A stretch of DNA of 64,000 bases from Isoetes taiwanensis (lineage: Eukaryota; Streptophyta; Lycopodiopsida; Isoetales; Isoetaceae), in assembly GCA_021234155.1 (NCBI GenBank), contig JAJEKV010000092.1:1558561-1622560 (forward strand), given 5' to 3'. Of this stretch, positions 8,804-21,953 are shown one piece after another. The notes beneath the pieces were generated by a model. That model ran no database searches and was not told the origin of the DNA. It saw nothing but the letters and a program-made list of their open reading frames with translations. Positions within the stretch are counted from its first letter, which is position 1. Each line of letters starts with the position of its first letter. A program made the position numbers and the translations under genes.

Positions 8804-11382
8804 ATGGCCCAGATCACAGTTAACCTCCCATCAGCTGTGTATGCTCAAACCACAAACACCACAAACAAGCGTAGGTTAATTTCATGGCACCTTGAAGATG
8901 AGAATGCATTGCGCAATTCTGGAGCAAAGCATGCAAATATTTGGGCAAGAGGAGAGATTTACCTAAAGAATTCTATGACCGGACATCATCCAGATTTTAA
9001 TTTGGTTGCCATCTTAGTAAAGTTTGCGTGTGAAAGTAAATCAGGTTTGCTTGGATATTGCAATGGACATGATGTATCTGATGGCCAATTGTTGTTGGCT
9101 GAAATTCACAGATTATTAAGGTGCATGCATGCACGAAATGAAGAATTCTATGATTTAGCAAGAACAAGCATGTCAATGGAAAGTGCAATGAAGGAGAAAG
9201 AGACGACAATCATAAAATTAAAAAATAACACATTGCAGCTTGAAGGTGACAAAATGCTTGCTAATTGTGTGCTCAAATTGACACTGTGAGAATGTGAGTC
9301 AAAGAGTAATCGTGTAAATGACTTGAAGAGGAAACTTGTATGTCTTTGAGAAGACATTGGCCCGGATGAAGAGGACCTCTCTTGGATGGCGAGAAAGGAA
9401 GAAAGGAAAAAAACCAATTGAAAACTTGAATATGAGATGTGGTGCTACTAGGAGAAGAATTTATGCAATGAAGAATGTGTTAAACACAAAGAGGCCACAT
9501 AATGACCAACAAGTTGTTAGGGGAAAATGTAGGACTGATTGTTAAAACAATTGCACAATGATGAGATAATTTCCTTGCTTGATGACCCTTCAAACATTGG
9601 CCTTAGAAAAAGAGTGCTTGAACATGTGGTTGGCGAGATATACTCTAAAATTGATGCATCCAAAGTTCAAGAGGTTTGTGATACTGCTGGGATCAGGAGG
9701 CAGGGCTACGCGTTGTTGTTCAAGCCATTTTATGATGCTTTGAAGTCATTCAGCACAAAGAAAATTGTCATCCCTAGACCCTACAGCTTAGAGCTAATCA
9801 AAAGGAGGAAAAACATTTCAGTAAGTGAAATATTAGGAAGCATGCATTCTCTAGAGTGTGGTTTTCCTGTTGCATCTTGATTCTGGTTGGGAACGATAAA
9901 GGGCGACAAAAAAAAACTAGAAAAGATCCCAAAAAAGGCTCAAGAAGTAAAGAGAGAGATATTCTTGGATTGCATGCGAAAAATAACGTGTGGTTTGAAT
10001 TAGATAAGATTTTAAGTTTCATGGTTGTTTATTATAATATAATACAGGAAGCAGAGGTGAATGGGCAACTCGAAATTTGCTTGAAGCTGGATGAGATGGA
10101 GATGTCACACAGAACAAAGTACGAGAGAGCATCCTTAACTCTGATGAACAAATAAGCAATTATGATGAGGAAAGGAACAAGAAGAAGAAAATTAGGGATC
10201 CAGATTGGTTTTCTGTGCAATCAGAAGACCATACTTGGTGGTTGGGCATGCTCCAGATTCAGAAAGAGAACTACAATGTTTTGAAATGGGTTTTTTATCA
10301 GACAGACATCCCAAGGTTGCTAGGTATGTATGGCAATGGTGAGAAATTAAGTATTGCAGACCATGGTTCCTTTATTGTTAATTTCCATTTGGCATGTGAC
10401 CTAAAGACAGAAAAGGCTATGTATAACATAAGTTCTTCAGGTGCCAAGACCACAAGGAATTGTATTTTTGCTGCTACACATTGAAGGAGAAGAAGAAGAA
10501 AGGGTCCAAGAGCACTCTTGAATGTGATCACAACATGCCTCCTGATCGTCACTTGAAAGATGACACCTTTGATCCAATACTCCCAATACCACTAGAAAGA
10601 GTGCACATTTGCACTCTTCATGCACTTGTCAGGATTCTGGAAAGGATGATACATCACTCGGAGTGTTTTGTATGGAACATCTGGGAGAAGGAGAGGGAAG
10701 AAGGCATTAAGCGGGTTGAAAATGTATTGTCCGAGGCAGGCTTGCATGGTGGATGTGTCAAACTGGAACAAGACCACAAGAAGTTGGGTAATGGAAAAGC
10801 TGCCTCAGTCCCAGCCAAGGTATCCATTGGTGGAGTTAAAGCTAGGCATTCCTTAAGCAGGCCTGAGAATGCTTTATGAATTTGGACTGAAATTTGTGGA
10901 GGTTGAAATGGATAGAACATATGGCATGAATGGTACTGTGAGAAAAGTGGCTGCATGGAATACACTGTCAAATTTGAACAACCTTTTACAAAAGACATAT
11001 TTAACTGAGGCTGAAATAGCCAGGTTTAGGGTGATGGTCAGGGAGTTTACACATGCATACATACATGCTTGGGGTGAGACAGAGGTCACTCATTATATCC
11101 ACATCATATATGCTCATGGGCCTTGGTTTGCTCAGAAGTATGAGAGCTTATCAATTTGGAACACGTAAGGTATGGAGAAGTCCCACAAGCAGGCCAAGGT
11201 TGCATATAACTAGAAGACAGCATGGAGGGTCGCATTCTTTATCAAATACACTCATACAGATGGCACAACGGTTCTATAGGAGAGTAATTTCTTGTCATGA
11301 AGAGAATGTAGCGAGACGGGCTGCTCCACAGTTGCATAAGGCATTGGCTGAGGCCTCAAAGAAAAGAAAAGGAAAGGCTTGA
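8804..11382 (+). pseudogene. Multi-domain transposon-like gene of unknown family, frame-broken (copy 1)
   Basis: A coding-like block of ~2.6 kb in one orientation, spread over several frames. Order: N-terminal region from MAQITVNLPS (8804); a Lys/Glu-rich coiled-coil region (~9110-9430); an LKQLHNDEIISLLDD... region (9540-9880); a basic segment with LKLDEMEMS (~10085); an acidic linker; DPDWFSVQSEDHTWWLG (~10198); HICTLHALVRILERMIH (~10605); GLHGG and GVKARH; and WGETEVTHYIHIIYAHGPWF (~11070), then GMEKSHKQA. Frame changes near 9290, 9540, 10140, 10480, 10870 and 11200 split it. The C-terminal signature looks like a large uncharacterised transposon protein family; I cannot name it. Several breaks are shared with unit 2, so decay preceded the duplication. 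Confidence 0.6.
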
Positions 11383-12061
11383 AAAAGTTCTGCTGCTAGT
11401 CAAGGCTTGTTAGCATGGGACCAGAAGAGGCAGTTGGTAGTAGACATTGCTCTTGAAGTTTGGTGAAGATAACTTGTGAGACATATGTTAAAAGAAGAAC
11501 ATGGCCACGACAAACGTAACACAAACTGCATCTACTCCATCTATGATTCCTGCGAGTTTTGGCGCCCGGCTTCGATCGAGTCGATCTCTTCAAGTGGAGG
11601 CCATCCGGTTCTGGTGGTGGCTAGGTTCCTCCTCCCGAAGTTAAGAAGCTTATTGAAATTTTGGGTATGCTGTTCTTGTAGGGTTCTTGAATGGGTTGAT
11701 CGAGCTTACCCAGATCAGGAGCATCTCTTGGAAATAAGATGTATGCCATGGAAGATGACTTGCATACAGAGCTGAGGATGCCCTTGCCTGAAGATCAAGC
11801 CTACCATTAGCTTATGTATTAGGTTATAGATTTGTTTTTTTTATCATGGGCCCATCTTTCACTTGTATATTTTCCATGTGTCCTTGTGACTATTTTTGTA
11901 AAAGCGTCCTTGTGACCATTTGATGAAATGACAAGCTTCTTCTTCTAAACTAACCCTTTTTGTACTTTTCTTGTTCTTTAAGTTTCCCTTTGTTCTTTTT
12001 AGTGACTAAAGCTGTCTATTATTTTTCTTTTCTTGTTCTTTTTTCGACATCTTTGTTTCCA

Positions 12062-12640
12062 ACTTGAAATACACACAAGTACTTGAAAGTACAGACAGGA
12101 CTCTCAACACAAGTACTTGGAAGTACAAGACAGGAATTTCCTGCAATAAGCCACTTGAAAATAATGCAAACCACGTTTGGTATTATCAATTGCAACTTGA
12201 ATTTGGCATAAGTATTAGGAAGTACAGACTTAAGAATCATGTAAATCTGTTTAATATTTAACTTGCAACTTGAATTCGACACTTGAATTTGGAAATACAG
12301 ACTTAAAAATCATGTAAAACTTAACTTGCAACTAGTATAAGATATGCAACATGAATTTGGCACAAGTATTTAAAAGTACAGACTTAAGAATCATGTAAAA
12401 AAAAATGTTTGGTCTTTAACTTGCAAACTGGTATAAGACATGCAACATGAATTTGGCACAAGTATTTTGAAGTACAGACTTAAGAATCATGTTTGGTATT
12501 TAGTTTGCAACTGGTATAACAATCATGCAACTTCAATTTAGCCACAAGTGTTTGCAATAACAGACCTGAATCATGCAAGACTTGTTTAGTATTTAAACTG
12601 TTTAGTAAAACTTGTCTATTACTTACAATTCGAAATCAAT
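12062..12640. repeat. Degenerate tandem repeat, ~80-95 bp period (unit 1)
   Basis: About five imperfect units containing variations of aagtacagacttaagaatca, then tttaacttgcaactggtata and catgaatttggcacaagtat. Homologous array at 22507-23083. The flanking unique part (from ~12525) also occurs at 39867-40262. Confidence 0.75.
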
Positions 12641-12930
12641 ATCAGGTTTAGTACTCACCTACACTTGTTCTAAGTTTCATATTTTAGAATCATAAACTTA
12701 GAATATATGAAACTTAGAACTTATTCTTATCTTCAGTTTGCTGGAATCATGGTTCTCTAGATACAAACAAGCAAGTGAAACATAGAACAAGCAATCAGAA
12801 AACTTGATGACTAAATTCAAGCTGAAAACTTGCTAAATTCATGAAGGAAACCTACTGATATAACTTTAACAGAACTTGCTAACATGCATTTTAGAGTATC
12901 AGGATTTGAACCTGATTTCAAATAGTTCGG

Positions 12931-13482
12931 TCATCCATACCCATACAAGCTATTGAGAGCTCCATTGAATTTGAAGTGGCCCGGTGATCTTCCACTGCCT
13001 TCCATTCCCAATGATCTTGTTCCTAAATGCGTTGTCTTCTCTCCACAAAGTAATTTGCGTACAATATCTGCTTGGTGATTCTGTACCTGCAGTAGCAAGT
13101 GCCAAAGATTTCAGACTTAATCAAAGACTAAAGTAAATCAAGCAACATACCTAAACGCTAGTGTGTCGCATGCAACCGAGGTTCATTTGCCCTCCACTTT
13201 CATGCTGCCTATTTTTCCTGTTACTTGGGAGCAGCAAGTCTAATGCTTCAGATGATAGTCTGCTAACCTTGTATGTTACTAGTGCCATACTAATCTTCTC
13301 GTGCTTGAAAAGAAAGGCAGCAATTGGTAGAAATACTTTGAATGCACATCTTACCCCACCTCTTTATGTCAGTGTTCTAAAAAATTTAGCTCCAATACAT
13401 TCTTGATATACTCTTACAAGACTCCTGCCATAAAAATCAGCACCAATTTGCTTCAAATTCGGCTCTCCAATCTTAGCCAGCT
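12931..13482 (-). pseudogene. 3' fragment of host-like gene, cut by the duplication junction
   Basis: Duplicate of the 3' exons of the minus-strand gene at 23374-24564. It ends at the duplication junction (13482), inside the exon that begins GIGKLAKIGEP in the full copy, and so lacks all upstream exons and the start. Confidence 0.75.
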
Positions 13483-14602
13483 AGTGAAAGCCTAGATAAC
13501 CAAAAGGTCCCAGGGGAATTGCAACCGTTGAATATTCCCGATACGAATTGGGAAAGTATAGGTATGGATTTTATTGTAGGATTGCCTAAGATACGAGCCG
13601 GATATGATTCCATCTATGTAGTAATGGATCGTCTCACTAAGCAAGCCCACTTTATGCCAACCAAAATCACGGTTACTGCTGCAGATGTTGCTAAGATTTT
13701 TATCAAGGATATATTCTGTCTGCATGGTATGCCTAAAGTTATCGTGTCAGATTGAGACACGCGCTTTGTTGGCCAGTTTTGGCAAGCATTGTTCCACGGG
13801 GTTGGAACCCAATTAAGGATGAGCACAGCATATCATCCTCAAACTGATGGTCAAGTTGAAAGAGTTAATCAGGTTGTCGAAGACATGCTCCGGATGTATG
13901 TGCCCGAACATCCACATACTTGGGAATCTTATGTGTACTTAGTTGAGTTTGCCTACAACAATACATACCAAGATTCCATAAAGATGAGCCCATTTGAAGC
14001 AGTATATGGGCAAGAATGCCGATATCCCTTGACTTGGTGTAGTCCGCAATGTAAAGTTGATTTGGTCCAGACCATGGGGGGAGATATTGGGACACAGCCC
14101 CGAATTATTAGACAAAATATTGCCAAAGCACAGAACCGACAAAAGCAATATGCGGATAAACGGTGAAAATCTCTAGAATTCTAGGAGAATGATATGGTAT
14201 TCCTGAAAATTGAGGTTTAAGAAAGCTGGCAAACTAGCACCTAGATATGCAGGTCCTTTTAAAATCATACAGAGGATCGGCAAGGCTGCATACCGTTTGG
14301 AGTTGCCTATTGACGTCAAGGTCCATAATGTATTCTATGTTAGCAACTTACGCAAGTATCTGAGCAGTGATCCATGACATATACTGCCGCAGGATAATTT
14401 GGTTGCAGTAGAAGAGACACTCGTAGTAAAGCCACAAACAATTTTGCGAGTTGATACTAGGGTACTACCGAGGAATCGCACCATCGAGAAATACCTAGTG
14501 CAATGGGCGGATATATCGCAAGAAGATGCGACATGGGAAGACGCTGACAAGTTCAAGAAGTTATATCCGACCTTTCCCATAACTCATGAGGACATGAGTT
14601 AA
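13483..14602 (+). pseudogene. Chromovirus integrase/chromodomain remnant (unit 2)
   Basis: Copy of 2344-3480. Shares the CGA-to-TGA stops (13753-13755 and the one before the chromodomain, ~14375-14377). Private defects are a TGA at ~14163 and a 20 bp deletion at ~14212. The chromodomain is altered around WADISQ, where unit 1 reads WAGYLQ. Confidence 0.9.
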
Positions 14603-14619
14603 TTTTTACAAGGTGAGAA

Positions 14620-15654
14620 TGTAACGAACCCAATGGCTTAGACTAGCTTATAATTGCATGTTTCTAGTAGAAGAACTATAAGGTAAGGGGCGTAGTGGCT
14701 TGCCTTGTGTCAGTATTGGATTGAGTAAGATCACTGTTGATATGCTTCCATGGGTGTGTTGGGGCGGCATTTAAATCTACAAAAACACATTAGCTAAGGT
14801 TATTAAACCATTAAAAGGTTAAATTCAAAAAACACGAGCACACTAAATCAGGGAAGAGCAAAATCGTGGCTGCCAGATAGCAGGATCCCGATTAGAGAGG
14901 CATGTAGCATGCCACATTAACATCTGGCCTGATCCGGGGATTCAAAGATCTTGCCAAATGTTCTCTTGATCCCAGGGCAAAGGTATATAAGAAGCAGAAG
15001 GGACAGAAGGAGGAGGAAAAGAGAAGAAGATCGGAGGCTGAGCAAGGAAGAAGAGTCTAAATCATATAATTCAGGTGGGGATTGGTTGTGTGTCTGGATT
15101 TTACGGCATTATTGTGGATCAGCTTGTGTAGAACAGATTTTTGGTGAAGTCTAGATGCCATGGAAGCCATCACATGTGACCCAAATCTCAGCCCTATGCA
15201 GAATCCGTCATGTTAATTGCCATGTAAACCCAAAACCAGTAGAATCGACCTTTAAAATCTGGAAATCCAAGCATGCATCTGATTTCTATGAAGAACCATC
15301 ATTTTGCTTGTCTATTTTCTCTGCCTTGGAATTGTAACGGGCCCATGGTAGACCGCTCGAGTATTCGAACCTTGAATGTGCCTGTGGGGCATTCCCGAGA
15401 CACCGGCATAAATGGGTAGAAGCGACTACTCATAAACATCTAGACGGTTTTGCCCAGTTGGTTAAGGGCATGTCGGTTAGGAACGTTACAGGAATGATCT
15501 GTAGATCCATTCTTTTTCCCTGATTCTGTTCTCAAAGATAGTTCTTCGTCTTCTTTAAATCCATTTTCGGAAGAGATCCCTGGCTTGGGCGAGCTAGGAA
15601 ACCCAGTCGGCCAGGCCAAAAAGGCCGTTGTTGGGCGCCGATGATTCTGTTACA
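14620..15654 (+). repeat. Chromovirus 3' LTR (unit 2) with nested solo LTR
   Basis: Starts TGTAACGAACC and ends GTTACA, as in unit 1. Total 1,035 bp including the 158 bp TRIM solo LTR and its 5 bp duplication, so the LTR itself is ~872 bp. Confidence 0.75.
15333..15490 (+). mobile_element. TRIM solo LTR
   Basis: 158 bp, TGTAACG...GTTACA, flanked by GGAAT at 15328-15332 and 15491-15495. It occupies the same site as the full TRIM in unit 1. The 3' end reads like the unit 1 3' LTR (ACTCATAAACATC, AACGTTACA), as expected after recombination between the two LTRs. Confidence 0.92.
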
Positions 15655-16889
15655 GGTTTTTTTTAATTGCTATTGAAGGGGGATACCAGGGTCTGGTACC
15701 CCCATACCTTTAGAATTTTATATTAAAGTTAAAGTTTTAAAACCATAAGTTGTTTTACCTTTGTAGTTACCATTGACCAACCTGCTAGGCAATATCTAAG
15801 CAATAGACTGGGCCACCAAATTCAATAATCTAAAGCCAGAAAAAGATGCTAAAAAACTTTGTCAAAGTTTCTGATCCATTTAAGATAGAATGAATAATAA
15901 AGAAAGACAAAGTGACGGTTCATCCACAATAGTGTTAAAACAGCCCCACTGCAAACAAAAAAAAAAAGGAACAGAGGGTACATTTTTATTTAGATGGATG
16001 TGGTCTTATCCATTGCAAAGAGATGGTCTAAACTAAAGCCAATCATTGATATGATGGCAAGGGCCTATTGCTTGCCACCCTAAAACATGTCAATGGCCTC
16101 TTGCAAATATTGCTAGCATCTTTTACCGCTGCAACTCCAATCTCATAGAACTCCAGGTGCTCATGTCCAATAGCTACATGTCAAATTTTACGAAATTCAT
16201 TGACATTTTATGCCATTGGTTCACACTGACACACTTTCTGAAAGTTTGCATATGAAGAAAGAGAAGAAGGGAGCATGTTATTACTATGGGCTTGTATGGG
16301 CTTCTGTTAATGAATCATGTATATTATAGGCCAAGAAGTCCTTCTGGAGTGAAGTTAGATAAATAGTTGTATGGTCATTGTACCCACTGCATATGAAAGA
16401 GGTTTTTGGATGCAACATAACCTCCAAACCTTCTAAAGGCATTTAAAAATTTTAATACTTGCAATATAGTCTTTACTTTAAATAAATAACTCCAGTTGTG
16501 TGTTTACATGCAAGCTGCAATTCTATTTGTGACTTCTGATATTAGAAAGAGACAAATATGGAAAAGTAGAAATGGACGTTCTAGGACTAGCCTTGATTTG
16601 GCAATAATGCCTAATACCATGATACTTAATATGATACAAGGATTTTGCTTTTTTCATCTAATTCAAGTAGTTAAGCTTGTTTGTTGCAATTTTGCAACAT
16701 AGCTTTGAAAAAACAAGGTGCCAATCTATTGCATTATTGTTAAAAAAGATGCTTTTCCCAAATTTTCAATACAAATTCGTCTAATCTTAGTTGGCGTAAT
16801 CAAGTTAAATTTAATATGAACCATGTAAACAACTTGATACATTGATTTATTACGATTTTTGTAGTAAACATTGAAATGAATTCAAGTTT
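15655..16889. other. Non-coding, no gene recognised (unit 2)
   Basis: Counterpart of 5206-6440, with the same AT-rich content and the dispersed ~100 bp repeat near 16765-16874. Confidence 0.55.
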
Positions 16890-17590
16890 AAAAAATAACT
16901 AGATCTATTTATCATGAGCTATGTCTTAACATTTGTTTCCTGACGTTCCCTTTTGGAGTGTCAAGAATCAATATTTTAATTTACTTGGCAAGAATCATTC
17001 ATGATAGCAGACAAGGTCTCATCATGCCTCATTTGTGATAGCATACAAGGTCTCTTTATAACCTTTTCTTTGAGAGAAAGTGTGAAGAATCAATGTTGTA
17101 TAGCATATATGGTGTCATGATACGGGTGGCATAGTGGCCATCAACTTCAACGATAGTGAGGATATGGTCCTGAAATTCAAAATTCAAAATGGATAGATAA
17201 GATAAGATAAGAATAAAATCAATGAATAAAATAGTCGAAAAGGGAATTCAAAATGAAGTATAAAGTAAGCAAACCAATGAATAAAATAAGTCAAAAAAGA
17301 AAAGGCAAAGAAAAGGACCTCCATAACGAAGTTCAGAGACAAAAGGGAAGCAGCATTGGTGATCCCGAGGCGATAAGTTTTTCAGAGTTAAACAGAGAGG
17401 ACATGATGTTGGCACAGAGTATTTGATGCATTACAGACTTTTTCGGCTTCTACAGATCCGGCCATGCCTTATTTTGGAAGTAACGAACAGTTATAGCTCC
17501 CTTTCCCTTCGCTCAAGAATAAGCTGCGCATCCACCAAAACCCAACAAGCCTGTTTTAGTAACCCTATCAAGCATCTGCTACTAGTTAAT
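16890..17590 (-). pseudogene. Ascorbate oxidase gene fragment (unit 2)
   Basis: Second copy of the exon 4/intron 4/3' flank fragment described at 6440-7140, with the same large exon 5 deletion, so the fragment predates the tandem duplication. Confidence 0.85.
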
Positions 17591-18900
17591 CAATTAAAGT
17601 TTCCCTTTCTTTTAGTCAGTTATCTATTGTTACGTATGATAGAAGCATGGGACAAAAGTAACACCGTCATGCTCTTCTATCGGAGTGACAAGTTAAGTTT
17701 GTCACGTGTGACAAAATTATTTATTTATCACGTATAAAATGGTTTCACATTGAGAAAAGTCATTTATCATGAAAATAATAATTTTAAACTATAGTGCATT
17801 TTGCATCATAAAAACTATGGCCAACAATGCTTATCTCTATTAGTTACATCTTCTGCAACCTAAGAGGAAGAAATCACATGCACCAAGTCAGGGACCAAAT
17901 AAAAAATCCTATGATATGATGAAAGAACGATTACTAGACATGCATTTATGGCCAAAAGTCTATTGTGGAACATAGGGAGAATTTGCATCAGCTTAAGTAA
18001 AAGGAGTAGATGCAACAATTTTTGAAGCCAAACGACCATGTAGCTACAGAAATTACTGGGAATTGCTCTTCAAGATAATGCAATTTGGATAATAGTTTCT
18101 TTGATCGAAACTTGCTTTATCCTTTGCAAGGGATGACAGAAATGTCCATTTCCAATTCATCTACATTGGAGAACATTTGGAAAAAAGGGTAGCAACTAGA
18201 TTCTCCTATACAAATTTCGAGTTGGAAAATTTGCTCGTTGTTGAAGCACCATCCGAATAGCAACATACCAGGGATCAATGAAATAGACACCAAATCAGTC
18301 GCACCTTTGAAATTGGCTCTACACGACAAACGTTTTGGGGGGGCACGATTCGAGGGAGGGTTTTTATATTTCACGCCCAACCAGATATGGCAACCTTAAC
18401 TCAATTTACAAATGCCAAAAAAAAGGACCATATAGCATGTTTTGATCCTCCAACATGACGTTCACATATATGTCCAATTGCCAAAAAGATAAAAACAATA
18501 CTTCCCCGCATCAAAACTTCCTTTCCAATAATTAGCCAACCTTCCATTACGTATACGTTATCTTTGTCAACAAAATAAGATTGACATATTAAAAAAGAAC
18601 AAAAAAAAGAAAATAAAAAAGGAGGTCAATACAAATTCGCCTAATCTCATTCGGCATGTTGAAATTACATTTATAATGTGAACCATAAACAACATGATAC
18701 GTTAATTTATTACGATTTTTGTACATTGGAGAAAATATGGGGTCTCCAAAGGGCCCCCTAAGAAATTTTAAATTATTTTCATTGTATTTTCTTGTTAAAT
18801 ATAATATGGAGCTATGGGTCAATTTTTTGCATTAATAATGCAAATCTGTGATATCTTTTCCAAAATCCATTTCAAATCTCTTATTCCTTTTTATGCTCTC
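17591..18900. other. Non-coding, no gene recognised (unit 2)
   Basis: Counterpart of 7141-8440. A G-box (CCACGTGG, ~18907) and TATAAA (~19033) follow, as in unit 1. Confidence 0.55.
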
Positions 18901-19262
18901 CTGCTGCCACGTGGATGCCAAGTTCGTGTGGGTTAGGTGGGGAGATCTTCCCTTCTCGTGAATTGGAGCTTCGTGGCCGCCTGCATTTGTTTAGGATCCA
19001 CCAACCCACCATAAACCAAAAATCGATGGCATATAAAGTCAAACAGATCCGAATGCTGCACCTCTTGGACCCAAAATCCGGCCGTGCATATTTACCTGAT
19101 CCATGCAACTCCTTCCTCCATCCAATCTGCTTTGACGTTTTCACATTTGAAATTCAAATTCAAATTCAAAAATTCAAACCTTGCGCCCTGATAAAAAACC
19201 AACAGGATCATGGCCCGGAAGTTGTCCATACCTTGTTGCTTCAACTGCTTGCTTCCACTGTT

Positions 19263-21835
19263 ATGGCCCAGATCACAGTTAACCTCCCATCAGCTGTGTA
19301 TGCTCAAACCACAAACACCACAAACAAGCGTAGGTTAATTTCATGGCACCTTGAAGATGAGAATGCATTGCGCAATTCTGGAGCAAAGCATGCAAATATT
19401 TGGGCAAGAGGAGAGATTTACCTAAAGAATTCTATGACCGGACATCATCCAGATTTTAATTTGGTTGCCATCTTAGTAAAGTTTGCGTGTGAAAGTAAAT
19501 CAGGTTTGCTTGGATATTGCACAGACATGATGTAATACAGTGGCCAATTGTTGGCTGAAATTCACAGATTATTAAGGTGCATGCATGCACGAAATGAAGA
19601 ATTCTATGATTTAGCAAGAACAAGCATGTCAATGGAAAGTGCAATGAAGGAGAAAGAGACGACAATCATAAAATTAAAAAATAACACATTGCAGCTTGAA
19701 GGTGACAAAATGCTTGCTAATTGTGTGCTCAAATTGACACAGCGAGAATGTGAGTCAAAGAGTAATCGTGTAAATGACTTGAAGAGGAAACTTGTATGTG
19801 CTGAGAAGACATTGGCCCAGATGAAGAGGACCTCTCTTGGATGGCGAGAAAGGAAGAAAGGAAAAAAACCAATTGAAAACTTGAATATGAGATGTGGTGC
19901 TACTAGGAGAAGAATTTATGCAATGAAGAATGTGTTAAACACAAAGAGGCCACATAATGACCAACAAGTTGTTAGGGAAAATGTAGGACAGATTGTTAAA
20001 ACAATTGCACAATGATGAGATAATTTCCTTGCTTGATGACCCTTCAAACATTGGCCTTAGAAAAAGAGTGCTTGAACATGTGGTTGGCGAGATATACTCT
20101 AAAATTGATGCATCCAAAGTTCAAGAGGTTTGTGATACTGCTGGGATCAGGAGGCAGGGCTACGCGTTGTTGTTCAAGCCATTTTATGATGCTTTGAAGT
20201 CATTCAGCACAAAGAAAATTGTCATCCCTAGACCCTACAGCTTAGAGCTAATCAAAAGGAGGAAAAACATTTCAGTAAGTGAAATATTAGGAAGCATGCA
20301 TTCTCTAGAGTGTGGTTTTCCTGTTGCATCTTCAGTTACAGTTGGGAACAGTAAGGGCGGCAAAAAAAACTAGAAAAGATCCCAAAAAAGGCTCAAGAAG
20401 TAAAGAGAGAGATATTCTTGGATTGCATGCGAAAAATAACGTGTGGTTTGAATTAGATAAGATTTTAAGTTTCATGGTTGTTTATTATAATATAATACAG
20501 GAAGCAGAGGTGAATGGGCAACTCGAAATTTGCTTGAAGCTGGATGAGATGGAGATGTCACACAGAACAAAGTACGAGAGAGCATCCTTAACTCTGATGA
20601 ACAAATAAGCAATTATGATGAGGAAAGGAACAAGAAGAAGAAAATTAGGGATCCAGATTGGTTTTCTGTGCAATCAGAAGACCATACTTGGTGGTTGGGC
20701 ATGCTCCAGATTCAGAAAGAGAACTACAATGTTTTGAAATGGGTTTTTATCGCATGAGACATCCCAAGGTTGCTAGGTATGTATGGCAATGGTGAGAAAT
20801 TAAGTATTGCAGACCATGGTTCCTTTATTGTTAATTTCCATTTGGCATGTGACCTAAAGACAGAAAAGGCTATGTATAACATAAGTTCTTCTGGTGCCAA
20901 GACCACAAGGAATTGTATTTTTGCTGCTACACATTGAAGGAGAAGAAGAAGAAAGGGTCCAAGAGCACTCTTGAATGTGATCACAACATGCCTCCTGATC
21001 GTCACTTGAAAGATGACACCTTTGATCCAATACTCCCAATACCACTAGAAAGAGTGCACATTTGCACTCTTCATGCACTTGTCAGGATTCTGGAAAGGAT
21101 GATACATCACTCGGAGTGTTTTGTATGGAACATCTGGGAGAAGGAGAGGGAAGAAGGCATTAAGCGGGTTGAAAATGTATTGTCCGAGGCAGGCTTGCAT
21201 GGTGGATGTGTCAAACTGGAACAAGACCACAAGAAGTTGGGTAATGGAAAAGCTGCCTCAGTCCCAGCCAAGGTATCCATTGGTGGAGTTAAAGCTAGGC
21301 ATTCCTTAAGCAGGCCTGAGAATGCTTTATGAATTTGGACTGAAATTTGTGGAGGTTGAAATGGATAGAACATATGGCATGAATGGTACTGTGAGAAAAG
21401 TGGCTGCATGGAATACACTGTCAAATTTGAACAACCTTTTACAAAAGACATATTTAACTGAGGCTGAAATAGCCAGGTTTAGGGTGATGGTCAGGGAGTT
21501 TACACATGCATACATACATGCTTGGGGTGAGACAGAGGTCACTCATTATATCCACATCATATATGCTCATGGGCCTTGGTTTGCTCAGAAGTATGAGAGC
21601 TTATCAATTTGGAACACGTAAGGTATGGAGAAGTCCCACAAGCAGGCCAAGGTTGCATATAACTAGAAGACAGCATGGAGGGTCGCATTCTTTATCAAAT
21701 ACACTCATACAGATGGCACAACGGTTCTATAGGAGAGTAATTTCTTGTCATGAAGAGAATGTAGCGAGACGGGCTGCTCCACAGTTGCATAAGGCATTGG
21801 CTGAGGCCTCAAAGAAAAGAAAAGGAAAGGCTTGA
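19263..21835 (+). pseudogene. Multi-domain transposon-like gene of unknown family, frame-broken (copy 2)
   Basis: Copy of 8804-11382 with the same domain order: MAQITVNLPS start (19263), coiled-coil segment (to ~20015), LKQLHNDEIIS region (to ~20373), basic segment with LKLDEMEMS, then HICTLHALVRILERMIH and WGETEVTHYIHIIYAHGPWF. This copy reads through at ~19740, where copy 1 has a stop (GACACAGCGAG against GACACTGTGAG). It is broken at ~19533, where copy 1 is open. Breaks near 20010, 20590, 20930, 21330 and 21660 are shared. Function unknown; a transposase-like role is inferred only from repetition and decay. Confidence 0.6.
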
Positions 21836-21953
21836 AAAAGTTCTGCTGCTAGTCAAGGCTTGTTAGCATGGGACCAGAAGAGGCAGTTGGTAGTAGACAT
21901 TGCTCTTGAAGTTTGGTGAAGATAACTTGTGAGACATATGTTAAAAGAAGAAC

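Larger units (their letters stand above)
2344..13482. repeat. Unit 1 of an ~11 kb direct tandem duplication
   Basis: 11,139 bp unit that starts inside the chromovirus integrase (agtgaaagcctag) and ends inside an exon of a host-like gene (cttagccagct). The same sequence restarts immediately at 13483. Apart from the TRIM/solo-LTR difference and small clustered differences, the copies look nearly identical along their length. The junction shows no base-level microhomology, though GCCAG occurs a few bases from both breakpoints. Confidence 0.95.

Noticed and set aside
12905-12920. tRNA B-box-like GGTTCAAATCC on the minus strand
   Set aside because: No A box, acceptor stem or anticodon arm could be placed; no tRNA gene called.
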